DNA of 64,000 nt from Myxococcales bacterium. Its GTDB lineage: Bacteria; Myxococcota_A; Polyangia; Nannocystales; Nannocystaceae. The notes below the pieces were generated by a model. The model saw only the letters and a program-made list of their open reading frames with translations. It did not search any database and was not told where the DNA came from. The position numbers were made by a program, and so were the translations under genes. The stretch lies in contig JACKDW010000003.1 in NCBI GenBank assembly GCA_020633295.1, positions 186,001 to 250,000 on the forward strand, written 5' to 3'. This document shows positions 44,019 through 52,084 of this stretch, one piece after another. Each line of letters begins with the position of its first letter. The first letter of the stretch is position 1.

Positions 44019-44975
44019 TTAGAAGCGGCCGGTGACGACGAGGCCGCGCGTCGTCTCGCTCATCGCCGGCGCGACCTGCATGGTCGCGCGACGGCGGCGG
44101 CGCGGGGCGCCCTCGAGCGTCCCGCGCCAGTGGGCGAGCGGCACGACCACGCCGATCGCGGAGCCCAGGATCGCGCCGGCGATCACGTCGCTGGTGAAGT
44201 GCTTGCCGGCGACCACGCGCAGCGCCCCCGCCGTCGAGGCCGCGCCGAGGCTGAGCACCCACGCCGCCGCGAGCGCGCCCGGTCGGCGGCGGGCGAGCTT
44301 GAGCGTCAGCAGCATCGAGCCGCCGACCGCCGCCGCGAACGAGGTCGACGCGTGACCCGAGGGGAACGACTTCAGGCTGTCGGCGCTCGCCTGCTCCTCG
44401 AGCAGCTTCTCGCGGACATCGGCGTCGACCGCGTCGGGGTCGACGTAGACCAGCGGGCGCGGGCGGCCGATCGCGTTCTTGAGGATCTCCGTGATCAGCA
44501 GGTTGAGCGCCAGCGTCTCGGCGTAGATCATCACGTCGGTCCCGTAGCGCAGGCCGAACGGCTTGTCCTTGCGCAGCCCGGCCTCGATCCCGTGGTAGAT
44601 CAGCGGCGCGGCCATGCTCGAGTACAGGAACACGTCGGAGGCCAGCGCCGCGTTCGGTCGAAAGTGACCGACGGCCTTGTCGTCGGGCGAGCTCAGCGTC
44701 GGTATGCTCGGCGGCGCGTCCGCCGGGAGCTGCGGCGTAACCCAGGCCTCGAGGATAAAGAACGTGCCGGCGGCCCCCAGCGTGATGCCGGCGTCGAGCC
44801 CCCAGCGCACGCGCGCCGGGTGTGCCGGGCCCTCGGGTGACGGCGTTCCCTCGGGCGGCGGCGGCGGGCTCGTCGTCGAGATCGTCGCGGGCGCGGGAGG
44901 GGTCGGGCGCGGGTAGGGTGAGGTCGCGGGCCCCGGGGCGGGCTGCGCACCCGTCGGCTCAGGGCGCGCGTCCAC
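44019..44975 (-). CDS. PAP2-superfamily phosphatase with Pro-rich N-terminus
   Basis: 318 residues from a GTG. The PAP2 triad is complete: KNAIGRPRP (K-x6-RP, motif 1), SFPSGHASTS (motif 2) and RVVAGKHFTSDVIAG (motif 3). Several helices surround them, so it is a membrane phosphatase for lipid phosphates such as undecaprenyl or phosphatidate phosphates. The N-terminal 55 residues are a Pro/Ala/Thr linker. The open frame continues upstream with the same low-complexity character, and a possible signal peptide start (MKMRRSGLYLHL, ATG at 45243) is in another frame, so the true start is uncertain and a frame disruption is possible. Confidence 0.85.
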   Translation of the reverse strand: MDARPEPTGAQPAPGPATSPYPRPTPPAPATISTTSPPPPPEGTPSPEGPAHPARVRWGLDAGITLGAAGTFFILEAWVTPQLPADAPPSIPTLSSPDDKAVGHFRPNAALASDVFLYSSMAAPLIYHGIEAGLRKDKPFGLRYGTDVMIYAETLALNLLITEILKNAIGRPRPLVYVDPDAVDADVREKLLEEQASADSLKSFPSGHASTSFAAAVGGSMLLTLKLARRRPGALAAAWVLSLGAASTAGALRVVAGKHFTSDVIAGAILGSAIGVVVPLAHWRGTLEGAPRRRRRATMQVAPAMSETTRGLVVTGRF

Positions 44976-45295
44976 GCCGTCGCGGCTCGTGGCCGCGGCG
45001 GGGCCTGTGCTCGGCGCGGGCGCGCTCGTGGTCGTTGGTCGTCGCGCCCGCGGGCGCGCTCGTGCTCGGGGGTCGTGCCCGCGGTCGCGACCCGCTCGCG
45101 CTCGAGCCCGGCGCGCTCGGCTGGCTGACGGCCTCGACGTCAGCGCGGTCGAGCTGGGCCGCGCGCGCGGCCGGGCGCGAGCGTGAGCGAGAGAGAGCCG
45201 CGAGGGACAGGTGAAGGTACAGGCCCGAGCGCCGCATCTTCATCACCGTACCCCGGATCGCCGCGGGCGCGCGTCGTGTTGTCGCGATTTCGCGG
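44976..45295. other. Intergenic or unresolved 5' extension of the PAP2 gene
   Basis: 320 bases between divergent genes. The minus strand is open in two frames with Ala/Pro/Ser-rich translations that resemble the PAP2 protein's linker, and holds ATG codons at 45243 and 45237. No other feature was recognised. Promoters for both divergent genes should be here. Confidence 0.45.
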
Positions 45296-46321
45296 ATGCG
45301 GTACTCAGAGGTCGTGCCAGTCGCTCGCAGGTCTGTTCTCAACGCAGGCGTCTGCGCCCTGCTCGCGCTCCCCGTGTACGCCTGCGGCGACGCGTCGCGC
45401 CCGGACGCGCGCGTCGGCGCGGACGAGACCAAGGAGGCGAGCGCGAGCGCGAGCGCGGGCGATCGCAAGGCGCCCGCGACCACGCTCAAGCCGGGTCAGG
45501 CGCCCGCCAACCTCGCGGTCGACCCGCGGTTCAAGCAGCCCCACTGGGTGTTCGGCCGCAAGTCGCTGATGTCGAAGAAGGGGCCGTACAACCACGTCCA
45601 CGTCGCGCAGGGCAAGACCATCCGCACGCTCTCCTTCTACAAGGACAACCGCGCCGAGATGCTGCAGACGGCCATCGATCTGCAGGAGCCCCACGTCCTG
45701 CGGCTCGAGTACGGGAACGCGATGTTCGCCAGCTTCGTGTTCCGCCCCGCGCAGCCGCGCGTGCTGATCGTCGGCCTCGGCGGCGGCTCGATGGTCCACT
45801 TCCTCCATCACTATTACCCCGAGACCCACGTCGACGTGGTCGAGATCGACCCCGTGGTCGTCGAGGCCACGCGCGAGTGGTTCGCGGTCGACAACGACGA
45901 GCACACCAAGATCCACGTCGGCGACGGCATCAAGTTCGTGCAGGACGCGACGGAGCGCTGGGACGCGATCTATATGGACGCCTTCCTGAAGCCGACGGCC
46001 GAGGGCACCAACAGCGCCGGGATCCCCCAGCACGCGACCACGGTCGCGTTCTTGAACACGCTCGGCGAGCGCCTCAACGACGGCGGCGTGCTCGTGTTCC
46101 ACATGCACACGCGCGGGAAGTGGAACGACGACTACGCGGCGATCCGCGAGGCCTTCCCGCACACGACCCGCGTCGTCCGTCGCGGCAGCACCGTGATCTT
46201 CGCCTCGCGCTCGCCCTTCGCCGACAAGGCCGGGCTGGCCAAGCAGGCCGAGGCGCTCGACGAGCAGCACGGCTGGGCGCCGCCGATGGCCGACATCATC
46301 CGTGACCTCCGCGACGACTGA
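45296..46321 (+). CDS. Tat-type lipoprotein with spermidine-synthase-like methyltransferase fold
   Basis: 341 residues. The N-terminus has a twin-arginine ARRSVLNAGVCALLALPVYAC stretch, read as a Tat signal with a lipobox-like end (VYAC). After an Ala/Ser linker, a SAM-binding-type Rossmann fold begins: RVLIVGLGGGSMVHFLHHYYP (motif I) and VDVVEIDPVVVEATREWF (acidic motif II), then ERWDAIYMDAF where spermidine synthases have their catalytic Asp. The family makes polyamines by aminopropyl transfer or performs related transfers. A location outside the cytoplasm would be unusual, since no SAM is expected there; the Tat route would export the folded protein with bound cofactor. No speD-like gene adjoins it. 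Confidence 0.83.
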   Translation: MRYSEVVPVARRSVLNAGVCALLALPVYACGDASRPDARVGADETKEASASASAGDRKAPATTLKPGQAPANLAVDPRFKQPHWVFGRKSLMSKKGPYNHVHVAQGKTIRTLSFYKDNRAEMLQTAIDLQEPHVLRLEYGNAMFASFVFRPAQPRVLIVGLGGGSMVHFLHHYYPETHVDVVEIDPVVVEATREWFAVDNDEHTKIHVGDGIKFVQDATERWDAIYMDAFLKPTAEGTNSAGIPQHATTVAFLNTLGERLNDGGVLVFHMHTRGKWNDDYAAIREAFPHTTRVVRRGSTVIFASRSPFADKAGLAKQAEALDEQHGWAPPMADIIRDLRDD

Positions 46322-46517
46322 GTCGTTGGTCGTCTGCATCTCGAGACAGGTGATCGCCGGGCGCGGCGCGTGACGTGGCTCGCGCCGCGCGCCCGGGGCT
46401 CGGCCGCGCGCGCGGTGACGGGCATATCAGCCTCGGTGTTGCGCCTGGCTGAAGAATCACCCGCGCCTTCGGCCGAGCGCTCCGCGCGGGAGCCCGGCCC
46501 GAGAGTCCGGCCCGAGA

Positions 46518-46556
46518 GTTCAGGCCGAGCGTTCAGGCCGAGCGTTCAGGCCGAGC
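46518..46556. repeat. 13-base tandem array at the end of a lipoprotein gene
   Basis: Three exact copies of GTTCAGGCCGAGC, with a degenerate partial copy before them, directly after the stop of the gene at 46559-48022. A second 13-base array exists at 42036, with a different unit. Confidence 0.85.
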
Positions 46557-46558
46557 GC

Positions 46559-48022
46559 TCAGCCCTTGACCTCGATGCTCAGCACCTTCAGCGAGCTCGA
46601 GTCGTGCAGCGTCACCAGCGGCGCGCGGCTGTAGCGGACCGTGCCGGTCTTGACCTCGGGTTTCGTCTTCGGCGGCTTCTTCGTCTTCGCCGGCCCGGCC
46701 TTCGCGTCCGCGCCCGCGTCGGCCTTCGCGTCCGCGCCGTCCTCAGGCGTGAGCCCGTAGATCCGGTCGAGCTGCGCGCGCACGAGCGCCGCGATGCTCG
46801 GGTCGACCGCGTAGGAGATCCGCAGCTCGTACTGGTCGACGCGCCCGCCCGTCAGGAACATGCGCACGAACGCCTGGTCGCTGCAGCGCCCGTAGTCGGT
46901 GGCGTCGAGCGTGAGCTGCGCGGCCTCGCCCTCGAACTTGAGGCGCTCACCCCACTGCTCGCGCAGCTGCTCCGCGTTGGCGCCGAGCAGCGGGCGGCCG
47001 AGCGGGTGATCCTCGGACTCCTCGGTCGCGAGCAGATCGGCCAGCGGCCAGTACGAGCACAGCTCGAGCGCGAGCGAGCCGCCCTGGGGGCGCCCGGTCG
47101 CGCGCACGCGGTGCTGCGGCGCGAACCACATCTGCAGCGCGCCGGCCTCGCTCTCGACGACCTGGCTCGCGGGGAAGGCCGCGTCGATGGCCGCGCGCGC
47201 GTCGATCGGCGTGGCGCCGGCGCCCGTCTCCCCGAGCGTGATCGTCAACCCGCGCAGCACGCCGGTCTCGTCGGCCTGCAGCTGCACCGGCGTGCGCTCG
47301 GCGTTGTAGCGCAGCGGCGGCAGGCGCAGCGCCGGCTCCTGGTCGGTCGTCCAGGCCGGGTAGCGGCGCGCGACGCTGGCGAGGGGCTGCCCGAGCACGC
47401 GCGCCGGGCTCCAGCTCGAGTCGGCGCCGCCCTTCGGCGCGACGAGCTCGGTCACGCCGAGATAGGGCTCATAGGTCAGCGTGGTCGAGGCGCCCGCGCC
47501 GGACGCGGTCACGCGGAGGCGCGCGCGCTCGTCAAACCAGTAGTCGACCTCGGGCACGCCGGCGGCGCGCTTGGGGGCGCCCCAGGCCTTGCTGGCGAGC
47601 GCGCGCGCGTCGTGACCGGCGGGCGCGACGAGCTCGACACGCTCGAGGTAGCCCGGCGCCGCGCCGCCGAAGCGCGCGCGGGCCGTGCAGCCGAATTCGC
47701 TGAGCTCGCCCGCCACGATCGTCGCGCCCTGCTCGCGCGTCTGCGTGCTCTGGGCGAACAGCGCCGGCGCGGCGGCTCGCGCGGCGACGAGATCAGAGCC
47801 GAATTGCAGCGAGCGCAGCGGAGGCGGCAGCGCTGGCGCCGAGCCGGCGATCAGCTCGTCGAAACGCGCGGCGGGATCGGGCGGCGCCTCGCCCTGGCCG
47901 TCGCAGGCGAGCGTGAGCGCGAGCATCAGCGCGGGCGTCAGCCGGCGCGCGAAGCCGCTCGCTCGCCGGCGGCGCGCGTCGCGAGCTCGCCCGCGGAGCT
48001 GGATGTCGTTCGTCGTGCGCAT
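46559..48022 (-). CDS. Hypothetical lipoprotein, 487 residues
   Basis: Starts at ATG 48022; the signal peptide is Arg-rich then hydrophobic (LTPALMLALTLAC) with the lipidated Cys about 38. The mature protein looks globular, with two similar blocks, each containing YLERVELV-like and LRGLTITLGE-like strands and a Trp-Phe-Ala/Asp loop (VDYWFDERARLRV, LQMWFAPQHRVRA). This suggests an internal duplication. A Lys/Ala-rich segment (ADAKADAGADAKAGPAKTKK) lies near the end. No known family was recognised. It converges on the spermidine-synthase-like gene and is divergent from the SDR gene (99 bases). Confidence 0.8.
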   Translation of the reverse strand: MRTTNDIQLRGRARDARRRRASGFARRLTPALMLALTLACDGQGEAPPDPAARFDELIAGSAPALPPPLRSLQFGSDLVAARAAAPALFAQSTQTREQGATIVAGELSEFGCTARARFGGAAPGYLERVELVAPAGHDARALASKAWGAPKRAAGVPEVDYWFDERARLRVTASGAGASTTLTYEPYLGVTELVAPKGGADSSWSPARVLGQPLASVARRYPAWTTDQEPALRLPPLRYNAERTPVQLQADETGVLRGLTITLGETGAGATPIDARAAIDAAFPASQVVESEAGALQMWFAPQHRVRATGRPQGGSLALELCSYWPLADLLATEESEDHPLGRPLLGANAEQLREQWGERLKFEGEAAQLTLDATDYGRCSDQAFVRMFLTGGRVDQYELRISYAVDPSIAALVRAQLDRIYGLTPEDGADAKADAGADAKAGPAKTKKPPKTKPEVKTGTVRYSRAPLVTLHDSSSLKVLSIEVKG

Positions 48023-48121
48023 GGGCGACGCGGGCGAGTGTACCTGGACCGCGGGCCGAGCGTGGCTGCTGAAGCGCCGCGAGGTTGCATTCGCGCGCGC
48101 GCGACTCGAGACTGCGGCGTG

Positions 48122-48841
48122 ATGACGACGACGACGGCAAAGACCGCGCTGGTGACCGGGGCGAACCGCGGGATCGGGCTCGAGCTGTGCAGGCAGCTGA
48201 TCGCGCGCGGCGATCATGTGTACGCGGCGTGCCGCGCGAGCAGCCCCGAACTCGACGCGCTCGCGGGCCCGCGCGCGCGCGTGATCGCGGGCGTCGACGT
48301 GACGAGCCCGGACGCGGTCACCCGGCTCGCGCGCGACGAGCTCGCGGCGCTGGGCGACGCGCCGCTCGACCTCGTGATCAACAACGCCGGCGTGATGACG
48401 CGCGAAGACGGCCTCGACGAGCTCATGGGCGATCTCAGCTTCGAGCGCCTGCGCCGGCAGCTCGAGGTCAACGCGCTCGGGCCGCTGCGCGTCACGATCG
48501 CGCTCGTGCGCGAGAACAGACTCGGACGCGGCTCGCGGGTCGGGATCGTCACCAGCCGGATGGGCTCGATCGCCGACAACACCTCGGGGAGCAGCTACGG
48601 CTATCGCATGTCAAAGTCGGCGGTGAACATGGCCGGCGTCACGCTCGCGCGCGACCTCGAGTCCCGCGGGATCGCGGTCGCGCTGCTGCACCCCGGCTGG
48701 GTACGAACGGACATGACCCGGGGGCGGGGTCTGGTCGACGCGGCGGAGTCGGCGGCCGGCTTGCTCGCGCGCCTCGACGAGCTCACCGTGACGCGCTCCG
48801 GTGGCTTCTGGCACGCCAACGGCGACGTCCTGCCCTGGTAG
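48122..48841 (+). CDS. Short-chain dehydrogenase/reductase
   Basis: 239 residues from ATG 48122. Classical SDR motifs: TGANRGIG nucleotide-binding loop, LDLVINNAGVM, catalytic Ser in IVTSRMGS, and Tyr-x-x-x-Lys in YGYRMSKSAVNM, then HPGWVRTDM. It acts in the cytoplasm with NAD(P)H. The pattern resembles the C-factor/CsgA-like and carbonyl-reductase SDRs, but substrate assignment is not possible. In Myxococcus the SDR CsgA is a developmental protein; nothing here proves a similar role. Confidence 0.94.
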   Translation: MTTTTAKTALVTGANRGIGLELCRQLIARGDHVYAACRASSPELDALAGPRARVIAGVDVTSPDAVTRLARDELAALGDAPLDLVINNAGVMTREDGLDELMGDLSFERLRRQLEVNALGPLRVTIALVRENRLGRGSRVGIVTSRMGSIADNTSGSSYGYRMSKSAVNMAGVTLARDLESRGIAVALLHPGWVRTDMTRGRGLVDAAESAAGLLARLDELTVTRSGGFWHANGDVLPW

Positions 48842-48957
48842 CGTGCGAAAAACGTGCGGGAGCGCGCCTCGGAGCTCGCGCTCGAGCGGCGCGCTTCTGC
48901 TCCTGAACCTTGAATCATGTGTTCGCGGGCGCGTGCGGTGGCGGCGGCGTCGCGCGG

Positions 48958-48975
48958 TCGTTGTGTACGCAACGA
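48958..48975. promoter_or_regulatory. 18-bp inverted repeat upstream of the MACPF-like gene
   Basis: TCGTTG-TGTACG-CAACGA, perfect 6-base arms with a 6-base spacer, in the intergenic region 111 bases before the next start. Candidate operator for a dimeric regulator; no regulator adjoins it. Confidence 0.35.
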
Positions 48976-49085
48976 TCGAGCTCGCGTCGCGTCAGCGTCG
49001 TCGTGATCGCGCGCGCGAGCTGCCGCGCGCGGTGGACTCCGCGCTTGACGAAGCCTCCACGCCGGGGAGATTCTGCGGCCGTACG

Positions 49086-50804
49086 ATGTCTACGATTCAG
49101 CCCCGTGTAGTCCCCTCCTGTCGGCCCGTGGTCCGCGCGGTGACGGCGGCCCTCGTGGCGGTGCTCGCGTATTCGCCGCTGGGCTGCACCACGAAGTCGG
49201 CGACGACCGCCGGCGACAGCGGCGGCTCCTCGACCCCCGACGGCGTCGGGGTCGCGCCCACCGTCGACCTCCAGGCCTGTCAAGAGGCGCCGCCCTTCGA
49301 GCAGGTCATGGTCATGGGCGGACCGCTCGACCCCACCGCGGTCACGCAGATCGGCCAGGCGCTCGACCCGATCCACGGGACCCAGTACCCGGGCGTGGTG
49401 TGCGTGGACGTCGATCGCAGCGCGCCTAGCCCCGTCGGCCAGGACTTCGTGATGAACGTGACGCTCGCGCGCGATGGGAGCGAGCTCGTCCAGGCGCTCG
49501 GCGTCGACCCGGAGGCCATCTTTAATATCGGCCTGTGGCGCACGCACCCCGCGTCGGCGTACCTGCGCGACGCGCCGATCGAGAGCGAGGGGCTCTACGC
49601 GGTCCTGCGCGCCACCGTGCGCGTGCGCGAGCAGGGCGGGCCGCGGGCGGTCAAGCTCAAGGACTTCGCGCGCACCCTGATCAACGAGGGCGGGTGGAGC
49701 AAGTTCATCCGCCGCTGCGGCAGCGCGTACGTCTCCCGCGTGCAGCGCGGCGGCGACATCACGATCGTCGTCAAGTTCATGAGCACGAACGCCGAGGACC
49801 GCGACGAGATTTCGAAGGCGCTCGGCGGCGCGCCGCCGCCCACCGGCGTCGACGAGGCCCGAGTGCAGCGGCTCACGGAGCTCGTGGAGAAGTACAACAC
49901 CGAGGTCGCGGTGCTGCGCCAGGGCGGCGCGGGCAACACCGCCTCGCTCTCCTTCGCCAGCCTCGTCGAGCTCGCGCGCGGGCTGCCGATGGCGGTCCAG
50001 CGCGCGCCGCGGGTGCTCAGCTTCGAGGCGAGCGCGTACCAGACGGTCGAGAGCTTCCCGTCGCAGGTGCTCGATCGCTACAACAGCGCCGACGCCGTGC
50101 TCGGCCAGCTCGGGGTCCTCTACAACTCGGATCGCGCCGAGTGGAACACGCTCGGCTCCTACATGCGCCTGCTGAGCTCGAGCGGCGAGGGCTGGGGCAA
50201 GTACGAGAGCGAGGAGGTCGAGAGCCAGTGCCGCGCCGTCGCGGGGGCCATCAAGCAGGTCCGCGACGTCTACACCCAGCACATCAACGGCCTCGAGCGC
50301 GCCGCGCGGGTCTGCATCAACGACCGCCCGGAGAACGCCTGCTACCACAACGAGCTGTGCTCGGTGCCCAACGTGCAGCTCCCGGCGCGGCCCGAGATCC
50401 CCGACGAGTGCATGCGCGAGTGCAGCTACCGCCTCGGCGATCTGTTCGGAGCCCAGGGCGTCGGCACGGAGCCGGTGTCTCGCAACGTCGAGTGCGACGG
50501 CCTCATCCCGGGGCGCAAGTACGTCGTCAAGGTCAAGGGCGGGCGCGCCGGCGTCGTCAAGGACTGCATCGACGCCGGCGGGCGCGACCTGCCGATCAAC
50601 CTGTACGGCGGCTTCGACGACGCGCGCGAGACCTTCCGCGGCGGCGGCTCGGCGATCACCTTCAACCCGAAGGCGCACAAGCTCAGCGTGCCGAGCGACG
50701 GCAAGATCTCGGTCCCGCTCACGCTCGAGAACGAGAACGGGACCAAGGGCTGCGTCTACAGCGTGTCGGGCGAGGTCATCGTCGCGCCGGCCAAGAAGCA
50801 GTGA
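49086..50804 (+). CDS. Lipoprotein with a MACPF-like signature
   Basis: 572 residues from ATG 49086. Lipobox SPLGC (Cys 34). In the middle of the protein, CGSAYVSRVQRGG (residues 211-223) matches the MACPF/perforin signature (aromatic-G-T/S-H-F/Y-x6-G-G), with Cys for the first aromatic and Ala for His. The preceding FARTLINEGGWSKFIRRCG is also typical of the region before it. Helix-rich segments follow, then a Cys-rich part (CYHNELC, CMREC) and a C-terminal beta-rich domain with GGRAGVVKD. If correct, it is a pore-forming or pore-derived surface protein. Similarity is limited to the motif region, so this is tentative. Confidence 0.75.
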   Translation: MSTIQPRVVPSCRPVVRAVTAALVAVLAYSPLGCTTKSATTAGDSGGSSTPDGVGVAPTVDLQACQEAPPFEQVMVMGGPLDPTAVTQIGQALDPIHGTQYPGVVCVDVDRSAPSPVGQDFVMNVTLARDGSELVQALGVDPEAIFNIGLWRTHPASAYLRDAPIESEGLYAVLRATVRVREQGGPRAVKLKDFARTLINEGGWSKFIRRCGSAYVSRVQRGGDITIVVKFMSTNAEDRDEISKALGGAPPPTGVDEARVQRLTELVEKYNTEVAVLRQGGAGNTASLSFASLVELARGLPMAVQRAPRVLSFEASAYQTVESFPSQVLDRYNSADAVLGQLGVLYNSDRAEWNTLGSYMRLLSSSGEGWGKYESEEVESQCRAVAGAIKQVRDVYTQHINGLERAARVCINDRPENACYHNELCSVPNVQLPARPEIPDECMRECSYRLGDLFGAQGVGTEPVSRNVECDGLIPGRKYVVKVKGGRAGVVKDCIDAGGRDLPINLYGGFDDARETFRGGGSAITFNPKAHKLSVPSDGKISVPLTLENENGTKGCVYSVSGEVIVAPAKKQ

Positions 50805-50842
50805 CGCGCGGCGCGAGCGATCGTCGACTAGAACCAAGAGCC

Positions 50843-50873
50843 AGGCCCCCGCGGCGCGCCGTCGCGGGGGCCT
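50843..50873. terminator. Two-way terminator hairpin
   Basis: Perfect 11-bp stem AGGCCCCCGCG / CGCGGGGGCCT with a 9-base loop between two convergent genes. No T-run on either side. Confidence 0.6.
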
Positions 50874-50893
50874 CGCGCGTTCAGGGACGCCTG

Positions 50894-51796
50894 TCAGTCG
50901 TTGAAGCCGGCCAGCGGATCGTCGGTGTTGACGATCTCGGTCTTGCCGGGCTTCTTGCCGCTCCGGCGCGGGCGGTCGCGCGACGGGCTGGGGCTGCTCG
51001 AGCCGCCGCCGCCGCTGCGGGCGCGCTCGCGGAACTCCGTCCCCGAGCTGCTCTCGACGTCGGCGCCCTTGGCCGCCTTCGGCCCCTGGGTGTCCGGAGG
51101 AACAGGCATCGCGCTGATCACCTTGGGCGGGCCGGCGGGCTGCTCGGCCGCGGGCTCGGCCTGCTGCTGCTGCTGGTAGACGTAGTAGCCCCCGGCGCCG
51201 CCGCCCACGAGCAGCAGCCCGAGCAGCAGCGGCACGATCGGGCGCCGCGGCTTGTAGTCGTCGACCACGGGGTCGTAGAAGGGCGCCGGCGCGGGCGCGC
51301 TGGCGCTCATGGGCGCCGAGGCCGGCGGGCTCTGGGGCGCCGACGAGAACGGGCTCGCGGACGGGGGCGGCGCGCTCGCGAAGGGGGACACCGGCGCGGG
51401 CGCCTGGACCGGGGCGGTCCGCATGGGGGCGTACTCCGCGGGCGTGGACCCCACGAGGGCGGGCGCGGGCTCCTCGAGGGCGGGAGCGGGGGAAACGGGC
51501 TCCGCGGAAACGGGCTCCGCGGGAGCGGGCTCGTCGGGGGCCTCCGCGTCGAGCGGGGCGCTCACGGGCGCGCTCGACGCCTCCACGCCGGGCTCGGTCT
51601 CGGCGGCCGCCTCGAGGGCCGCGTAGAGCCCGGCGATCTCCTCCTCGAGCGGCTCCAGCGTCGCTTGGTACTGCCGGAGCAGCGCCGGGTCATCGCTCTC
51701 CTCCATGGCGCGCTCGAGGTGGTCGCGCTGGGCCTCCATCGCGTCGAGACGGGCGATTGACTCCTGAATCCATGTGTCCGCGTTCGTGTCAGTCAT
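50894..51796 (-). CDS. Single-pass membrane protein with N-terminal coiled coil and Pro/Ala-rich regions
   Basis: 300 residues. The cytoplasmic N-terminus (10-75) is helical and coiled-coil-like (RLDAMEAQRDHLERAMEES). A long Pro/Ala/Glu linker leads to one transmembrane helix (IVPLLLGLLLVGGGAGGYYVY, about 190-210) followed by Gln-rich, then Pro- and Ser/Arg-rich sequence. There is no signal peptide, so the orientation is N-in. The layout recalls membrane scaffold proteins or anti-sigma-type proteins without a recognisable domain. Function is unknown. It converges on the MACPF-like gene. Confidence 0.75.
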   Translation of the reverse strand: MTDTNADTWIQESIARLDAMEAQRDHLERAMEESDDPALLRQYQATLEPLEEEIAGLYAALEAAAETEPGVEASSAPVSAPLDAEAPDEPAPAEPVSAEPVSPAPALEEPAPALVGSTPAEYAPMRTAPVQAPAPVSPFASAPPPSASPFSSAPQSPPASAPMSASAPAPAPFYDPVVDDYKPRRPIVPLLLGLLLVGGGAGGYYVYQQQQQAEPAAEQPAGPPKVISAMPVPPDTQGPKAAKGADVESSSGTEFRERARSGGGGSSSPSPSRDRPRRSGKKPGKTEIVNTDDPLAGFND

Positions 51797-52084
51797 CGTG
51801 GCTTCGGCTCTCCGGTCGTGCGCTCGTCAAGTGTGTGTACCAGCACAGTTTGCGTTGCATGATACACGCCGTTCACCGTGTGACGGCATGAGCCGACGCC
51901 GACAGGGCCGTCACGGAAATTGTCCGTCGACCGCCAGAAGCCGCCCTGATGGCCGTTCGCGGCGATCGGTGGCGCACTGTGGGGAAACGTGTGAAAAGTC
52001 TCGATGTAGATGCATCGCGGGTGATCGCGTGCATGCATCAGCATGGACACCCGGCCGGGCTTCGGCCGGACGCGAGGGGTGACG

